Assembly (NCBI RefSeq): GCF_001269985.1
Contig: NZ_BBZB01000001.1
Location: 1,302,001 to 1,366,000 of the forward strand
Length of the DNA stretch: 64,000 nt
Origin: Pseudoalteromonas sp. '520P1 No. 423'
GTDB lineage: Bacteria > Pseudomonadota > Gammaproteobacteria > Enterobacterales > Alteromonadaceae
Direction: 5' to 3'
How positions within the stretch are numbered: the first letter of the stretch is position 1; each line of letters starts with the position of its first letter. The notes under the pieces were generated by a model. That model made no database searches. It was not told the DNA's origin and saw nothing but the letters and a program-made list of their open reading frames with translations. Below, piece by piece: positions 1 through 7,891 of this stretch. Made by a program: the position numbers and the translations under genes.

Positions 1-1062
1 GTCATCTGCTTTTAACATCGGACTCAATACTGCCGCGATATTGCCTTGATGAAATACAACAGTGACAGGAATTACTTCAGCCATTTGTTTTTCATCTTTT
101 TGATTCACTTTATAAACTAAAGTACTTGTACCACGCTGTACTATCGCATCTTTTGGTACAGTTAAGTATTGCGTTTTAGCGCCTTCTGGTAACCAAGCTT
201 CTACTGACATACCAGGCATTAAACCTTGAAACTCAACTTGGCTAACAACTTTGAATGTACGGGCTCTGGCATCTACATTACGTAATACTTTAATGTTAAA
301 ACCATTTAGCATTTTATCGCCTACACTGAGACCTACTTTAGTTGGAATTGATGTCATGGTATGAGCAAAACGCTCAGGTACATCTAACCAAGCCTCTAAT
401 TTACCTTGAGAAGTTAAAGTCAGTGCGTTATCACCTGCACCTAACCATTGACCAGGTTCAGCGATTCTTTGGGTAATTTGTCCATTAAAAGGGGCTTTAA
501 TTGTCATATCATCTAAGCGTACTTCAGCAATATTTAATTGTGCTTGTAATGCCTTTATAGCTTCATGGGCAGCAATCACATTGGCTTGACCAGATAAAGC
601 GGCAGTTTTACTTTGGCGAAGCCTTTGTTCTGAAATCGCATTTTTATTTGCAGAATGTTTGTAAGCAATATAATCGTCTTCAGCTAAATTAAACTCAGCT
701 TGTGCTAAAGCATGCTTTGCTTGTGCAAGTGCTAATTCGGCCTCTAGTCGAGACTTTTCAGCTAACATTTTACGGTTATCTATTTGCAACAATTCTTGAC
801 CAAGTTTTACTGAGTCGCCTTCATTTACAAAAACTTTTATCACAACACCCGCTTCTGCAGATGCAATATGAGTTTGTGTTAAAGCTTTTAAAGTGCCAGT
901 TACACGTTTATGTGATTGTAAGTCTTGCAGTGCAACACTTGAAAAGCGCACAACTTGATTAGCTGACACGTTATATGAGAAAAAGAGTGAAGCAACACTC
1001 ATAATTAAAAGAATACTTAAAATAGATTCTTTTAATACACTTGAAAATGAATTTTGGCGCAT
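1..1062 (-). CDS. RND efflux periplasmic adaptor (membrane fusion protein), 3' end outside window
   Basis: Translating the minus strand from the ATG at 1062 gives 354 codons open to the window edge, so the C-terminus is missing. The product starts with a hydrophobic signal/anchor segment (about residues 10-32), then a lipoyl-like half ending in the motif EAGVVIKVFVNEGDSV, a coiled-coil hairpin rich in Ala/Gln/Glu, and the second lipoyl half with APFNGQIT, followed by the beta-barrel region. This is the AcrA/HlyD_D23 layout. Such proteins link an inner-membrane RND pump to an outer-membrane channel; the pump gene would lie beyond position 1. A palindromic site at 1105-1119 just upstream is shared with the tetR gene, so repression by that TetR is likely. 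Substrate unknown. Confidence 0.88.
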   Translation of the reverse strand, partial: MRQNSFSSVLKESILSILLIMSVASLFFSYNVSANQVVRFSSVALQDLQSHKRVTGTLKALTQTHIASAEAGVVIKVFVNEGDSVKLGQELLQIDNRKMLAEKSRLEAELALAQAKHALAQAEFNLAEDDYIAYKHSANKNAISEQRLRQSKTAALSGQANVIAAHEAIKALQAQLNIAEVRLDDMTIKAPFNGQITQRIAEPGQWLGAGDNALTLTSQGKLEAWLDVPERFAHTMTSIPTKVGLSVGDKMLNGFNIKVLRNVDARARTFKVVSQVEFQGLMPGMSVEAWLPEGAKTQYLTVPKDAIVQRGTSTLVYKVNQKDEKQMAEVIPVTVVFHQGNIAAVLSPMLKADD

Positions 1063-1104
1063 ATCATCCCCCGACAATATTGTTGTTGAATATTTGTAAA
1101 TTAT

Positions 1105-1119
1105 TAGACCAGTCGTCTA
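1105..1119. promoter_or_regulatory. Probable TetR operator of the efflux adaptor
   Basis: The sequence TAGACCAGTCGTCTA has 5-bp inverted arms (TAGAC/GTCTA). Its core GACCAGTCGTCT recurs exactly at 2061-2072 upstream of the TetR gene. It lies 43 bp before the adaptor start codon, a typical repressor position. Function is inferred from the shared 12-mer. Confidence 0.7.
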
Positions 1120-1204
1120 TTTGTGTATTTTTGATTATTTTGCGATCAGATGCAAGATCGAATTTATGTTTTTTTTTATTCTATTTTAAATTTTCAGTTA
1201 TATA

Positions 1205-1262
1205 ATACCAATTGTATTAATTAACTCCCGCTGAATGGGAAGTTAATTAATACAATTGGTAT
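1205..1262. repeat. Long near-perfect hairpin (22-bp arms)
   Basis: Arms 1205-1226 and 1241-1262 are exact reverse complements (ATACCAATTGTATTAATTAACT is the 22-bp arm read in two parts: ATACCAATTGTATTA then ATTAACT). The loop is about 14 nt and can add a CCC/GGG pairing. No U-tract follows, so it is not a normal terminator. It sits between the adaptor promoter and the tetR terminator and may be a small interspersed repeat. Confidence 0.75.
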
Positions 1263-1373
1263 AAGAGATTTGATTAATAAATTTTGCAACGGAATGTTTT
1301 TAAAATGGGTTTTTGTATGCGTGTGTGTGATGTAGTTTGATTGAGACTATTTGAATTGTTTTAGCTTAAGACA

Positions 1374-1400
1374 TAAAAAAGCACGACTAAAGCCGTGCCT
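1374..1400 (-). terminator. Rho-independent terminator of the tetR gene
   Basis: On the minus strand a GCACG/CGTGC stem with a short loop is followed directly by TTTTTT. It lies 23-49 bp past the tetR stop codon. Confidence 0.75.
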
Positions 1401-1422
1401 GAAAAGGGTTGTATATTTTAAC

Positions 1423-2010
1423 TTAAGGTTTGACTAATAGGTTCTGAAATACAATATCTACAAAGTCATTATAGGGTTGGGCACTATTTTCAACTTGCAT
1501 TTGAATTGATGCTCCGTGGCTAGCACTAAATAAAAAAGCAGCCATTTTTTGCGGATGTATATTATCAGCTAGTTCATTTTCAGCTTGCGCTTGTGTGATA
1601 ACTTGCGCCATTAGGGCATTCATTGAATCTTGTGAACACTTTAAGGCACCACGCATGGTCTCGCTTAATTTAGATTGCTCAAGTGCTAATTTTGGAATTA
1701 AACATTGGCAATCAATGCCTTCCTCATCATGATATTGCTGAATGCGGGCAAAGAAGTTTTTAATCCTGGTTAATGGTGTGAACTTTCTATCGCGGAAAAT
1801 ATCACGCATGAATTCGCTATTTTCATCTGAAGCGCGTTCTATAAGCGCCATGCCAAAGTCTTCTTTGGACTTAAAGTAATGATAGAAAGACCCTTTGGGC
1901 ACACCTGCTGTATCGAGTATTTCTTTAAGGCCACATCCGTTATAGCTCTTTTCAATTATCAGAGAATGGCCAGCTGCCAAGATCATCTCTTTAGTATCTT
2001 GTTTAATCAT
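1423..2010 (-). CDS. TetR/AcrR family transcriptional repressor
   Basis: A 195-residue protein. The N-terminal helix-turn-helix spans about residues 8-55 and contains the TetR signature LKEILDTAGVPKGSFYHYFKSKE. The C-terminal domain is typical of the NemR/YcdC-like branch and would bind the inducer. It is followed by its own terminator. The 12-mer GACCAGTCGTCT lies 51-62 bp upstream of its start and again upstream of the adjacent efflux adaptor, so it most likely represses both itself and the pump. The inducer cannot be told from sequence. Confidence 0.9.
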   Translation of the reverse strand: MIKQDTKEMILAAGHSLIIEKSYNGCGLKEILDTAGVPKGSFYHYFKSKEDFGMALIERASDENSEFMRDIFRDRKFTPLTRIKNFFARIQQYHDEEGIDCQCLIPKLALEQSKLSETMRGALKCSQDSMNALMAQVITQAQAENELADNIHPQKMAAFLFSASHGASIQMQVENSAQPYNDFVDIVFQNLLVKP

Positions 2011-2060
2011 TTTAACTGTCTCGGATTGGGTTATTTAAGTTTATCCGCTGACTATTATTG

Positions 2061-2072
2061 GACCAGTCGTCT
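2061..2072. promoter_or_regulatory. Second copy of the TetR operator core
   Basis: GACCAGTCGTCT is identical to positions 1107-1118. The flanks (TTG and TAA) make the palindrome one base less perfect than the copy at 1105-1119. Probably an autoregulatory site. Confidence 0.65.
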
Positions 2073-2175
2073 TAAAAGTCAATTATTAGATTGGATTCTG
2101 GAGATCTCAACATTAAACCCGCAGCGAGTATAAAAGGACTTTAGGCTTAGCACTTAGATAAACTCTAAAGTTATT

Positions 2176-3072
2176 TTATCCTTTTAAGGTATCAGTACCT
2201 GTTTTGATTATTGTTTCAGATATTTGTTTATAAACGCCTTTTACTAAAGACCATCTGTGCCAATATAAAGTTTGAGTGAGCTTTATATTTGGTGAAATAT
2301 TAATTATTTCACCTGAGGTTAATTCATTTTCAATTTGTAATTTAGGGATCAAAGAATAAGCAGCACCTTGTTTTACTAATTCCACAAAAGCCTCTGATGA
2401 GCGCACTGTATGACATGGATAGCTGCCGCCTTTTAAACCGAAATGTTGTTCAATGAATTTAATATGCATATCGTCTTTTTGATCAAAAGCGGCACCTGGT
2501 GCATATTGTAAACTTTGTTGATTAATGCCATTGGCAAAATATCTTTTTTTAAACTCAGGTGAAGCTACTAAAATATATTCCATTGTACCTAGCTGAGTCA
2601 CTTCACAGCCTGAAACTGCTTTATCATTGAGGCTAATGGCACCAAATACTTCACCATCTTTCAATTTATCTAATGTACGGGATTCATCGGCAACAATTAA
2701 GTTAAGTTCAATTGGGTGTTGGTTTATTAAAGGTGTTAATGCACCTATTAACCAAGTCGCTAAGCTATCAGCATTGGTTGCTAAATTAACTGTTAAAGTG
2801 GATTCTGGCTGATCTAGTAGAATTTGCGGTAATAATTCAGCCTCTAGTTGTTGTACTTGGTGATAATGACTTAATAGTTTTTTACCTAGCTCAGTTGCGA
2901 CAATAGGCTGGGCGCGTATTAAAACAGGCTGGGCAACCAGTTGCTCTAATTGTTTGATCCTTTGTGAAACCGCAGGTTGTGTAATGCATAAAACATCAGC
3001 TGCTTTTTCAAAACTTTGCTGTTTAATTACAATGCTTAAAGCGTGCAATAATTTATAATCTAGCTGGTTCAT
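2176..3072 (-). CDS. argP: LysR-type regulator, ArgP (IciA) family
   Basis: A 298-residue LysR-family protein with an N-terminal winged helix (residues 1-65, motif FEKAADVLCITQPAVSQRIK) and a periplasmic-binding-like effector domain. The LDYKLLHALSIVIKQQSFEKAA start is characteristic of ArgP, which in E. coli activates the arginine exporter argO in response to arginine/lysine. It is transcribed away from an ArgO-like exporter (start 3179), with about 106 bp shared between the two promoters. The start has a GAGGT ribosome site. The symbol is given from similarity plus the divergent argO neighbour. Confidence 0.85.
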   Translation of the reverse strand: MNQLDYKLLHALSIVIKQQSFEKAADVLCITQPAVSQRIKQLEQLVAQPVLIRAQPIVATELGKKLLSHYHQVQQLEAELLPQILLDQPESTLTVNLATNADSLATWLIGALTPLINQHPIELNLIVADESRTLDKLKDGEVFGAISLNDKAVSGCEVTQLGTMEYILVASPEFKKRYFANGINQQSLQYAPGAAFDQKDDMHIKFIEQHFGLKGGSYPCHTVRSSEAFVELVKQGAAYSLIPKLQIENELTSGEIINISPNIKLTQTLYWHRWSLVKGVYKQISETIIKTGTDTLKG

Positions 3073-3178
3073 GTTACCTCTATATAAGTAAAATTTATCA
3101 AGTATAAAAACTATTAATTTTATTTATTTTAATTTAAGTATTAAATTTACTCCATCAATTTTCAATGAGCAGTAGTAA

Positions 3179-3793
3179 ATGACTATTTCAGCAATGTTTC
3201 AAGGTTTGGTTTTAGGCGCTAGCATGATCATTCCGATAGGCGCACAAAATTCTCATATATTAGGGCAGGGCATTAAACGTAATCATCATATATTAGCCGC
3301 AACAATTTGCATGGTGTGTGATGTATTATTAATCGGCTTAGGGGTATTTGGCGGAGGTCAGCTGATAGCCAGTAGTGAATGGCTATTATTAGCGATCACT
3401 TGGGGCGGTATTTCATTTTTGTTAATTTATGGTGCAATGTCTTTTAAAACCGCTTGGCAAAATAAATATCAAGGTTTTGGCAGTCAAAAAGGGATTAAAA
3501 CCAAAGCAGCTGTTGTAGGTACTACTTTTGCTGTGACTTTATTAAATCCGCATGTTTATTTAGATACCGTTATGATTTTAGGCAGTGTTGGCGGGCAGTT
3601 TGCGGGTAATGAAAAAATAGCTTTTGCAGTGGGTACAATGTTAGCTTCTATTTTATGGTTTTATAGTTTAGCAACAGGTGCTTCAAAAATGGCTCCTTGG
3701 CTTGCACAACCTAAAGTTCAACGCATGATAGATATGCTGGTAGGCTCAATTATGTTGTTAGTTGCTTACTCATTATTTAATCATCAATTTTAA
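3179..3793 (+). CDS. argO: LysE/ArgO family amino-acid exporter
   Basis: A 204-residue, highly hydrophobic protein with about six membrane segments. The N-terminal motif GASMIIPIGAQNSHILGQGIK is the LysE/ArgO signature, and the length matches the family (about 205-210 residues). Members export arginine, lysine or toxic analogues across the inner membrane. Divergent placement next to an ArgP-type activator supports basic amino acids as substrate. The ribosome site is weak. Confidence 0.88.
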   Translation: MTISAMFQGLVLGASMIIPIGAQNSHILGQGIKRNHHILAATICMVCDVLLIGLGVFGGGQLIASSEWLLLAITWGGISFLLIYGAMSFKTAWQNKYQGFGSQKGIKTKAAVVGTTFAVTLLNPHVYLDTVMILGSVGGQFAGNEKIAFAVGTMLASILWFYSLATGASKMAPWLAQPKVQRMIDMLVGSIMLLVAYSLFNHQF

Positions 3794-3824
3794 GATTTAC
3801 TTTAAATGGTTAATATACAAAGAC

Positions 3825-4472
3825 CTAAATACTTTCAATTTCTGGGTAACCATCAATTTTAAGACTTTGCATACTAATGTGCTTTGCCTTATCTGATAAT
3901 AAAAAAATGATTGTATTTGAAATTTTATTTTCAAACTCAATCATTTTTTTTACAGGCATTTGAGCATTAAATACTGATGAATTTAAAATATTAAACCGTA
4001 CCCCAAATGTATTTAATTCTCGAGATAATTTGGTTAATGACTGTTTAAGTGGATTCTTTAGTTGTGTTTCAAGCGTGACAATACTGCTCAATTTTTGTTT
4101 TGCCATTTTTTTAGCAATCGCTTGCAAAGTACATTTGTAAAAATGAGATTGCTTGTTGCGACCAGCTTCATTTTTAATTGACGCTAGGCTTAAGGTATCT
4201 GAGCAATTAACTAAATTATTTATAGAGCCAAAATCTTGTTCTACCATATCTAGAAATTGAAAAACTTGCCACTTATCATCTATATCAAACTCGAAGAAAA
4301 AAACTTTATTTTCGAAATCATTTTTTAGCTGCATATACAATAAAACAAGTTGTTGTTTGTCATTATCTAATAGGATGACTTTGGTACCTTGTTGCAATAA
4401 GGTCTTTGCAACTTTTTTACCTATTCTTGATGACGCACCGATAACGATAGCGAGTTGATTTTCAAAGTTCAT
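3825..4472 (-). CDS. Degenerate short-chain dehydrogenase/reductase-like protein
   Basis: A 215-residue Rossmann protein. The nucleotide-binding loop is present but altered (VIGASSRIGKKVA at residues 10-22 instead of TGxxxGIG). The usual NNAG motif reads NLVNCSD, and the region that should hold the catalytic YxxxK reads LKQSLTKL, without the tyrosine. Catalysis by the normal SDR mechanism therefore looks unlikely. It lies downstream of the acyltransferase gene on the same strand, separated by about 120 bp that include a hairpin. It could be a binding or structural protein for the siderophore pathway, or a decaying gene. Confidence 0.6.
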   Translation of the reverse strand: MNFENQLAIVIGASSRIGKKVAKTLLQQGTKVILLDNDKQQLVLLYMQLKNDFENKVFFFEFDIDDKWQVFQFLDMVEQDFGSINNLVNCSDTLSLASIKNEAGRNKQSHFYKCTLQAIAKKMAKQKLSSIVTLETQLKNPLKQSLTKLSRELNTFGVRFNILNSSVFNAQMPVKKMIEFENKISNTIIFLLSDKAKHISMQSLKIDGYPEIESI

Positions 4473-4497
4473 TAGCTTTATTTATTTTAAATAATTC

Positions 4498-4531
4498 ATT
4501 AAGTAACTTTATACAATTAAAGTTACTTAAT
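4498..4531. repeat. Hairpin between the acyltransferase and SDR-like genes
   Basis: A 13-bp perfect stem (ATTAAGTAACTTT / AAAGTTACTTAAT) with an 8-nt loop. No U-run follows on the minus strand, so it is more likely a processing or attenuation hairpin, or an operator, than a strong terminator. Confidence 0.55.
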
Positions 4532-4594
4532 GCAAATGATATTTATTTTTATTTGGGTGTTCAAATTTATAGTAATTATAATTTTAATTAGATA

Positions 4595-5551
4595 TTAGCA
4601 ATTTAAATTTCTTTTAAAAAAATCATGCTTGTTACCCATTAAAAGCGTTGCTGTTTTGTGTGGAAATTCAAAATTAAATTGTTTTTTGTATCCATAATGT
4701 AGAATGTGATTAAATAGTTTATGATTGTCAGCTCTTGGCTCTAAAACGATACGTTGTGTCTGGGGATCATCTTGATATATAAAATGGCTTATTGCACATA
4801 ACCATGATGCAAAATAGTTTTTACCTCGAAAGGACTCTTCACCTACCAGTAAATGTAAACCACGATCATAAGCCTGCCAATTATAGTGTTCCGAAATATG
4901 ATCTTCTGCAGCCCAATAAACTTCAAAATAACCAAAAGGCTGATCATTAAAATAGCCAATTAAAGGTAATGTTATCGGCGTTGATAATTTATTTAATAAA
5001 TACTGTTTTAATTCATCTTCAGGCCATGCTTGTTGCCAAAACTCTGCGACTCTAGGGTTGTGCATCCAATTGTGAAAAAGAGCTAAATCGGACTCAATAT
5101 CGACTACTCTAAAAGAAATCATTTGCTGTAATTTATGGTCAAAACGTCTGTACACTTCACCTGTTGGCGATAAATTCCGAGTAGGGCAAATAAGATCTTC
5201 TTTGTTAAAGTTACTTAAAATTTGCTTTTTATCGTTATGAGCTACTAATTTTGAACAATAAAATTCATATTTTGAAAAACTTTCAGCATTTAAAACTTTT
5301 ATCATATCTTGTAAAGCTGGTTGACTTTGCCAACTTTTTTTTGGAATGCGAATATGTTTTATCTCAGTAAAATGATGAAAAAGTGCATCAAAAGCGTTAA
5401 TTAACCAGTCTAATGTGTATTGATTATGAAATGGAGATAATAAAAATGAATTATTTTTAGACCATTTACCAATCAAAGACAAGTTGTTTAAAGGATCCAT
5501 TAATCCATTCTCTAGATATTCAAATGCATTAATATTATTTGATAGCAGCAT
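4595..5551 (-). CDS. GNAT acyltransferase of siderophore hydroxamate synthesis (IucB/AlcB-like)
   Basis: A 318-residue protein. The C-terminal half (about 145-315) matches the IucB/RhbD-type GNAT domain: FHNWMHNPRVAEFW, then GYFEVYW, the acetyl-CoA loop GEESFRGKNYFASWL, and RIVLEPRADN. These enzymes acylate the hydroxylamine of N-hydroxyornithine or N-hydroxylysine. With the ornithine N-hydroxylase at 32041-33303 it would make the hydroxamate, most simply N5-acetyl-N5-hydroxyornithine; no formyltransferase is seen. A Fur-like site (5585-5599) lies about 35 bp upstream. The acyl donor (acetyl or longer) is not visible in the sequence. Confidence 0.82.
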   Translation of the reverse strand: MLLSNNINAFEYLENGLMDPLNNLSLIGKWSKNNSFLLSPFHNQYTLDWLINAFDALFHHFTEIKHIRIPKKSWQSQPALQDMIKVLNAESFSKYEFYCSKLVAHNDKKQILSNFNKEDLICPTRNLSPTGEVYRRFDHKLQQMISFRVVDIESDLALFHNWMHNPRVAEFWQQAWPEDELKQYLLNKLSTPITLPLIGYFNDQPFGYFEVYWAAEDHISEHYNWQAYDRGLHLLVGEESFRGKNYFASWLCAISHFIYQDDPQTQRIVLEPRADNHKLFNHILHYGYKKQFNFEFPHKTATLLMGNKHDFFKRNLNC

Positions 5552-5584
5552 ATTACTCTCATAAGTTAATTTCTCTCATTTAAA

Positions 5585-5599
5585 TAGTAATGCTTATCA
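5585..5599 (-). promoter_or_regulatory. Fur-like box upstream of the acyltransferase
   Basis: On the minus strand the site reads TGATAAGCATTACTA, matching 11 of 14 defined positions of the Fur 7-1-7 consensus (TGATAAT-N-ATTATCA). It lies in the divergent promoter region between the GNAT and DapE-like genes. Weaker than the boxes at 7531 and 31786. Confidence 0.5.
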
Positions 5600-5625
5600 T
5601 TTTTGTATGCAAGATGGGTTTTTAT

Positions 5626-5650
5626 TAAATTTTTATACTTCAATCTCGTC
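5626..5650 (+). promoter_or_regulatory. Iron-starvation ECF sigma promoter before the DapE-like gene
   Basis: TAAAT (5626-5630), exactly 16 bp, then CGTC (5647-5650). The same architecture occurs at 7564, 34413 and, on the minus strand, 33496. It matches the PvdS recognition pattern TAAAT-N16/17-CGT known from Pseudomonas. It ends 35 bp before the ATG at 5685. Confidence 0.75.
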
Positions 5651-5684
5651 TTTAAAAGCTAGAGCAATATTTAAATTATATGTT

Positions 5685-6860
5685 ATGGCTGAATCTTTAC
5701 TTACAAAACAATATATAGCGCAAGCAATTGAGAACATACAAAAGCTGATTTCTTATCCTAGCATTACGCCAGATCATCATGGTTGCTTAGATTATTTAAT
5801 TAATTGGTTAAAAAAACATGGATTTGTATTTGAAAAAATATCAAAAGGTGGAGTTGATAACTTAATAGCATATAAAAAGTTTGATAATGATGGTCCTAAT
5901 TTTGCCTTTGCAGGTCACATTGATGTCGTGCCTGCAGATGAATTATCTTGGAAGCATCCACCTTTTTCTGGTGTGATTTCTGAAGGAAAATTGTATGGCA
6001 GAGGGGCTGTTGATATGAAAGGCTCTATAGGTTGCTTTATGTCTGCGACTGAATCTGTATTAAAAACGCTTAAAAAAGGCACCCTGTATTGGCTTTTGAC
6101 TTGTGATGAAGAAGGTGAGGCTGAGTTTGGCACTAAAATTATGGTGGAAGCATTAAATAAAAAGGGAATTGCTTTAGACTATTGTTTAGTTGGGGAGCCT
6201 ACAGCGACATCAAAAGTAGGAGATGTAATTAAAGTAGGTAGAAGGGGAGCGATTTCAGCTAAAATTAATTTTAGTGGCAAAGCTGGCCATGTTGCCTATC
6301 CTTTATTAGCTGATAATGCATTACACAAAGCAGTTAATTTCTCCAATCAATTATTACAGTTTCCATGGTATTTAGGTACGCAACATCAACCCGGAAATAC
6401 GCTTCAAATCACATATTTAACTACTTCAGACTTCACTGATAATATTGTCCCCCCCCAAGCAGAGCTTTGCTTTAATATCAGATTTAACAGTAGTTTTGAC
6501 TTAGAAGAATTTAAAAGTAAAACGATAAATTTATTGCATAGTATTGATCCTCATGCACGAATTTTATGGCAAAGATTATGTATTCCCTATCAAACTGTTT
6601 GCGAAGCTGGCAAAGAGAGCTTTACAGATTTAGTGAGTAGCTGCATTCAAGAGTTATTTGATATGCAACCTAGCTTGTCTATTTCAGGAGGTACTTCAGA
6701 TGGTCGTTTTATTGCTAATCAATCTACGCAAGTAATAGAGCTTGGCCCAAGTAATAAAACGATCCATCAAATAAATGAAAATATCTCAATTTCAGAAATA
6801 TCGGATTTATTTCATTTGTATAAAAAAATCCTTATTAAAATACATAGTGAACATCAGTAA
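5685..6860 (+). CDS. M20 family metallohydrolase, DapE-like
   Basis: A 391-residue protein if it starts at ATG 5685. An upstream in-frame ATG at 5607 adds 26 unlike residues and would place the ECF promoter inside the gene, so 5685 is preferred. The di-zinc ligands and catalytic residues of M20 hydrolases are all visible: GHIDVVP, GRGAVDMKG, DEEGEAEFGT, GEPT, and a late TIHQINE. The GTSDGRFIA segment is typical of succinyl-diaminopimelate desuccinylase (DapE). No signal peptide is seen, so it should act in the cytoplasm. Its own iron-starvation promoter argues for a role in siderophore metabolism (precursor deacylation or siderophore cleavage) and not only lysine synthesis. Substrate not known. 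Confidence 0.8.
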   Translation: MAESLLTKQYIAQAIENIQKLISYPSITPDHHGCLDYLINWLKKHGFVFEKISKGGVDNLIAYKKFDNDGPNFAFAGHIDVVPADELSWKHPPFSGVISEGKLYGRGAVDMKGSIGCFMSATESVLKTLKKGTLYWLLTCDEEGEAEFGTKIMVEALNKKGIALDYCLVGEPTATSKVGDVIKVGRRGAISAKINFSGKAGHVAYPLLADNALHKAVNFSNQLLQFPWYLGTQHQPGNTLQITYLTTSDFTDNIVPPQAELCFNIRFNSSFDLEEFKSKTINLLHSIDPHARILWQRLCIPYQTVCEAGKESFTDLVSSCIQELFDMQPSLSISGGTSDGRFIANQSTQVIELGPSNKTIHQINENISISEISDLFHLYKKILIKIHSEHQ

Positions 6861-6924
6861 ATTGATTTCATTGAAGTTAATAAGATAGATACTTTTAGCT
6901 AATCTGACTATCTCTTTAATAAAG

Positions 6925-7470
6925 TTAATTAATATATTGTGGCTTTTCGGTTAATGCGAGCTTTAAATCACTAATGACATCTTTGATTATAAAATTTACC
7001 AAAGTAGGCGATATTTTTAACTTATTTGAAATCTCGACTTGACTCAATCCATCATGCTTTAAAAGTTTAAAGGTGTTTTGACTTCTTTCACTCATTTTAG
7101 AAAGTGCTTTATCTATTACTTCGAATTGGTTCATGCAAATGATAGAGCGCTCAGGGTTATTTATGCATTGGTTATACTCAGTTTGTTGTTCATCTAATTC
7201 TTCATCTTCTTGGAATAAGTTTCTTTCCAATTTCTTACGACGGTAATGATCTATAGATAAATTTCGAATAACGCGAAATGCAAAACTTTTATGGTAATTA
7301 ACACTTTCATATGGGGATTTTTCTATCACTTTTATATATGCATCTTGCAAAATATCTTCAGCTTTTTTGTGACACCCAGTTATTTCACCTGCTGTTTCTA
7401 ACATAGAGGTTCTATTTTTGGTAAACACATCTTGCCATTGATTTGGGTTGTTTGTTTTTTGTACTGACAT
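6925..7470 (-). CDS. ECF sigma factor, iron-starvation (PvdS-like) type
   Basis: A 181-residue sigma-70 family protein with region 2 (AEDILQDAYIKVIEK, then SFAFRVIRNLSIDHYRRK) and region 4 (LSQVEISNKLKISPTLVNFII). No FecR-type anti-sigma gene lies nearby, and the TonB receptor of the locus lacks an N-terminal signalling domain. Control by Fur, as for PvdS, is therefore more likely than surface signalling. A 12/14 Fur box lies 61 bp upstream of its start, between it and mbtH. Promoters with the PvdS-like motif occur four times in the locus and are its likely targets. Confidence 0.85.
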   Translation of the reverse strand: MSVQKTNNPNQWQDVFTKNRTSMLETAGEITGCHKKAEDILQDAYIKVIEKSPYESVNYHKSFAFRVIRNLSIDHYRRKKLERNLFQEDEELDEQQTEYNQCINNPERSIICMNQFEVIDKALSKMSERSQNTFKLLKHDGLSQVEISNKLKISPTLVNFIIKDVISDLKLALTEKPQYIN

Positions 7471-7530
7471 GGTTGTTGGTCTTAGTGTTTGGATCTTTTA
7501 ATGGTACTGTAATGCTATTCTAAATCATTT

Positions 7531-7545
7531 TGATAATTATTCGCA
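7531..7545. promoter_or_regulatory. Fur box between the sigma factor and mbtH
   Basis: TGATAATTATTCGCA matches 12 of 14 defined positions of the Fur 7-1-7 consensus. It lies in the 160-bp divergent region and can repress the sigma gene directly. Confidence 0.65.
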
Positions 7546-7563
7546 ATAAGAGGTTTTCTTATT

Positions 7564-7588
7564 TAAAGTTTTGTCTACTTCAATCGTC
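7564..7588 (+). promoter_or_regulatory. Iron-starvation ECF sigma promoter of the mbtH-NRPS operon
   Basis: TAAAG (7564-7568), 16 bp, then CGTC (7585-7588), ending 42 bp before the mbtH ATG. Differs from the TAAAT copies at one base. Confidence 0.7.
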
Positions 7589-7630
7589 ATAACTTCAGAG
7601 TAAAAAAAGCAAAAATTTGGAAATGTAAAT

Positions 7631-7843
7631 ATGAGTTATTTTGATAAACAAGATGCTTTATTTTGTGTGCTTAAAAATAAAGAAGGCCAATATTCCTTAT
7701 GGCCTAAAAGTAAAAGTATCCCAGGTGGGTGGACTAGCGAGAAAATAGAAGGCAATAAAGAAGAATGCCTAGAGTATATAAGCAATAACTGGACTGACAT
7801 GCGACCTTTGTCATTAGTAGAACAAATGAATTCTGATAAATAG
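7631..7843 (+). CDS. MbtH-like NRPS chaperone
   Basis: A 70-residue protein of usual MbtH length with the family's conserved positions: the SLWP segment, IPGGW, and the C-terminal WTDMRPLS. These small proteins bind adenylation domains and are needed for their folding or activity. It is first in the operon, with the first NRPS gene starting 48 bp after its stop, and follows directly after the ECF promoter. Confidence 0.95.
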   Translation: MSYFDKQDALFCVLKNKEGQYSLWPKSKSIPGGWTSEKIEGNKEECLEYISNNWTDMRPLSLVEQMNSDK

Positions 7844-7891
7844 GTAATTTATAACTTCATTTTCTCGGTATTTTTATCAAAAGGTATTCAA

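Noticed and set aside
5607..5684. Upstream ATG as start of the DapE-like protein
   Set aside because: It would add 26 residues unlike the family and place the ECF promoter inside the coding region.
6925..7470. Surface-signalling (FecI/FecR-type) control of the sigma factor
   Set aside because: No FecR gene is beside it and the TonB receptor has no STN domain; a Fur box lies in front of the gene instead.
7521..7544. TAAAT-N16-CGC as a fifth ECF sigma box
   Set aside because: The last base of CGT and the following C do not fit, the site overlaps the better Fur box, and a full match lies just downstream at 7564-7588.
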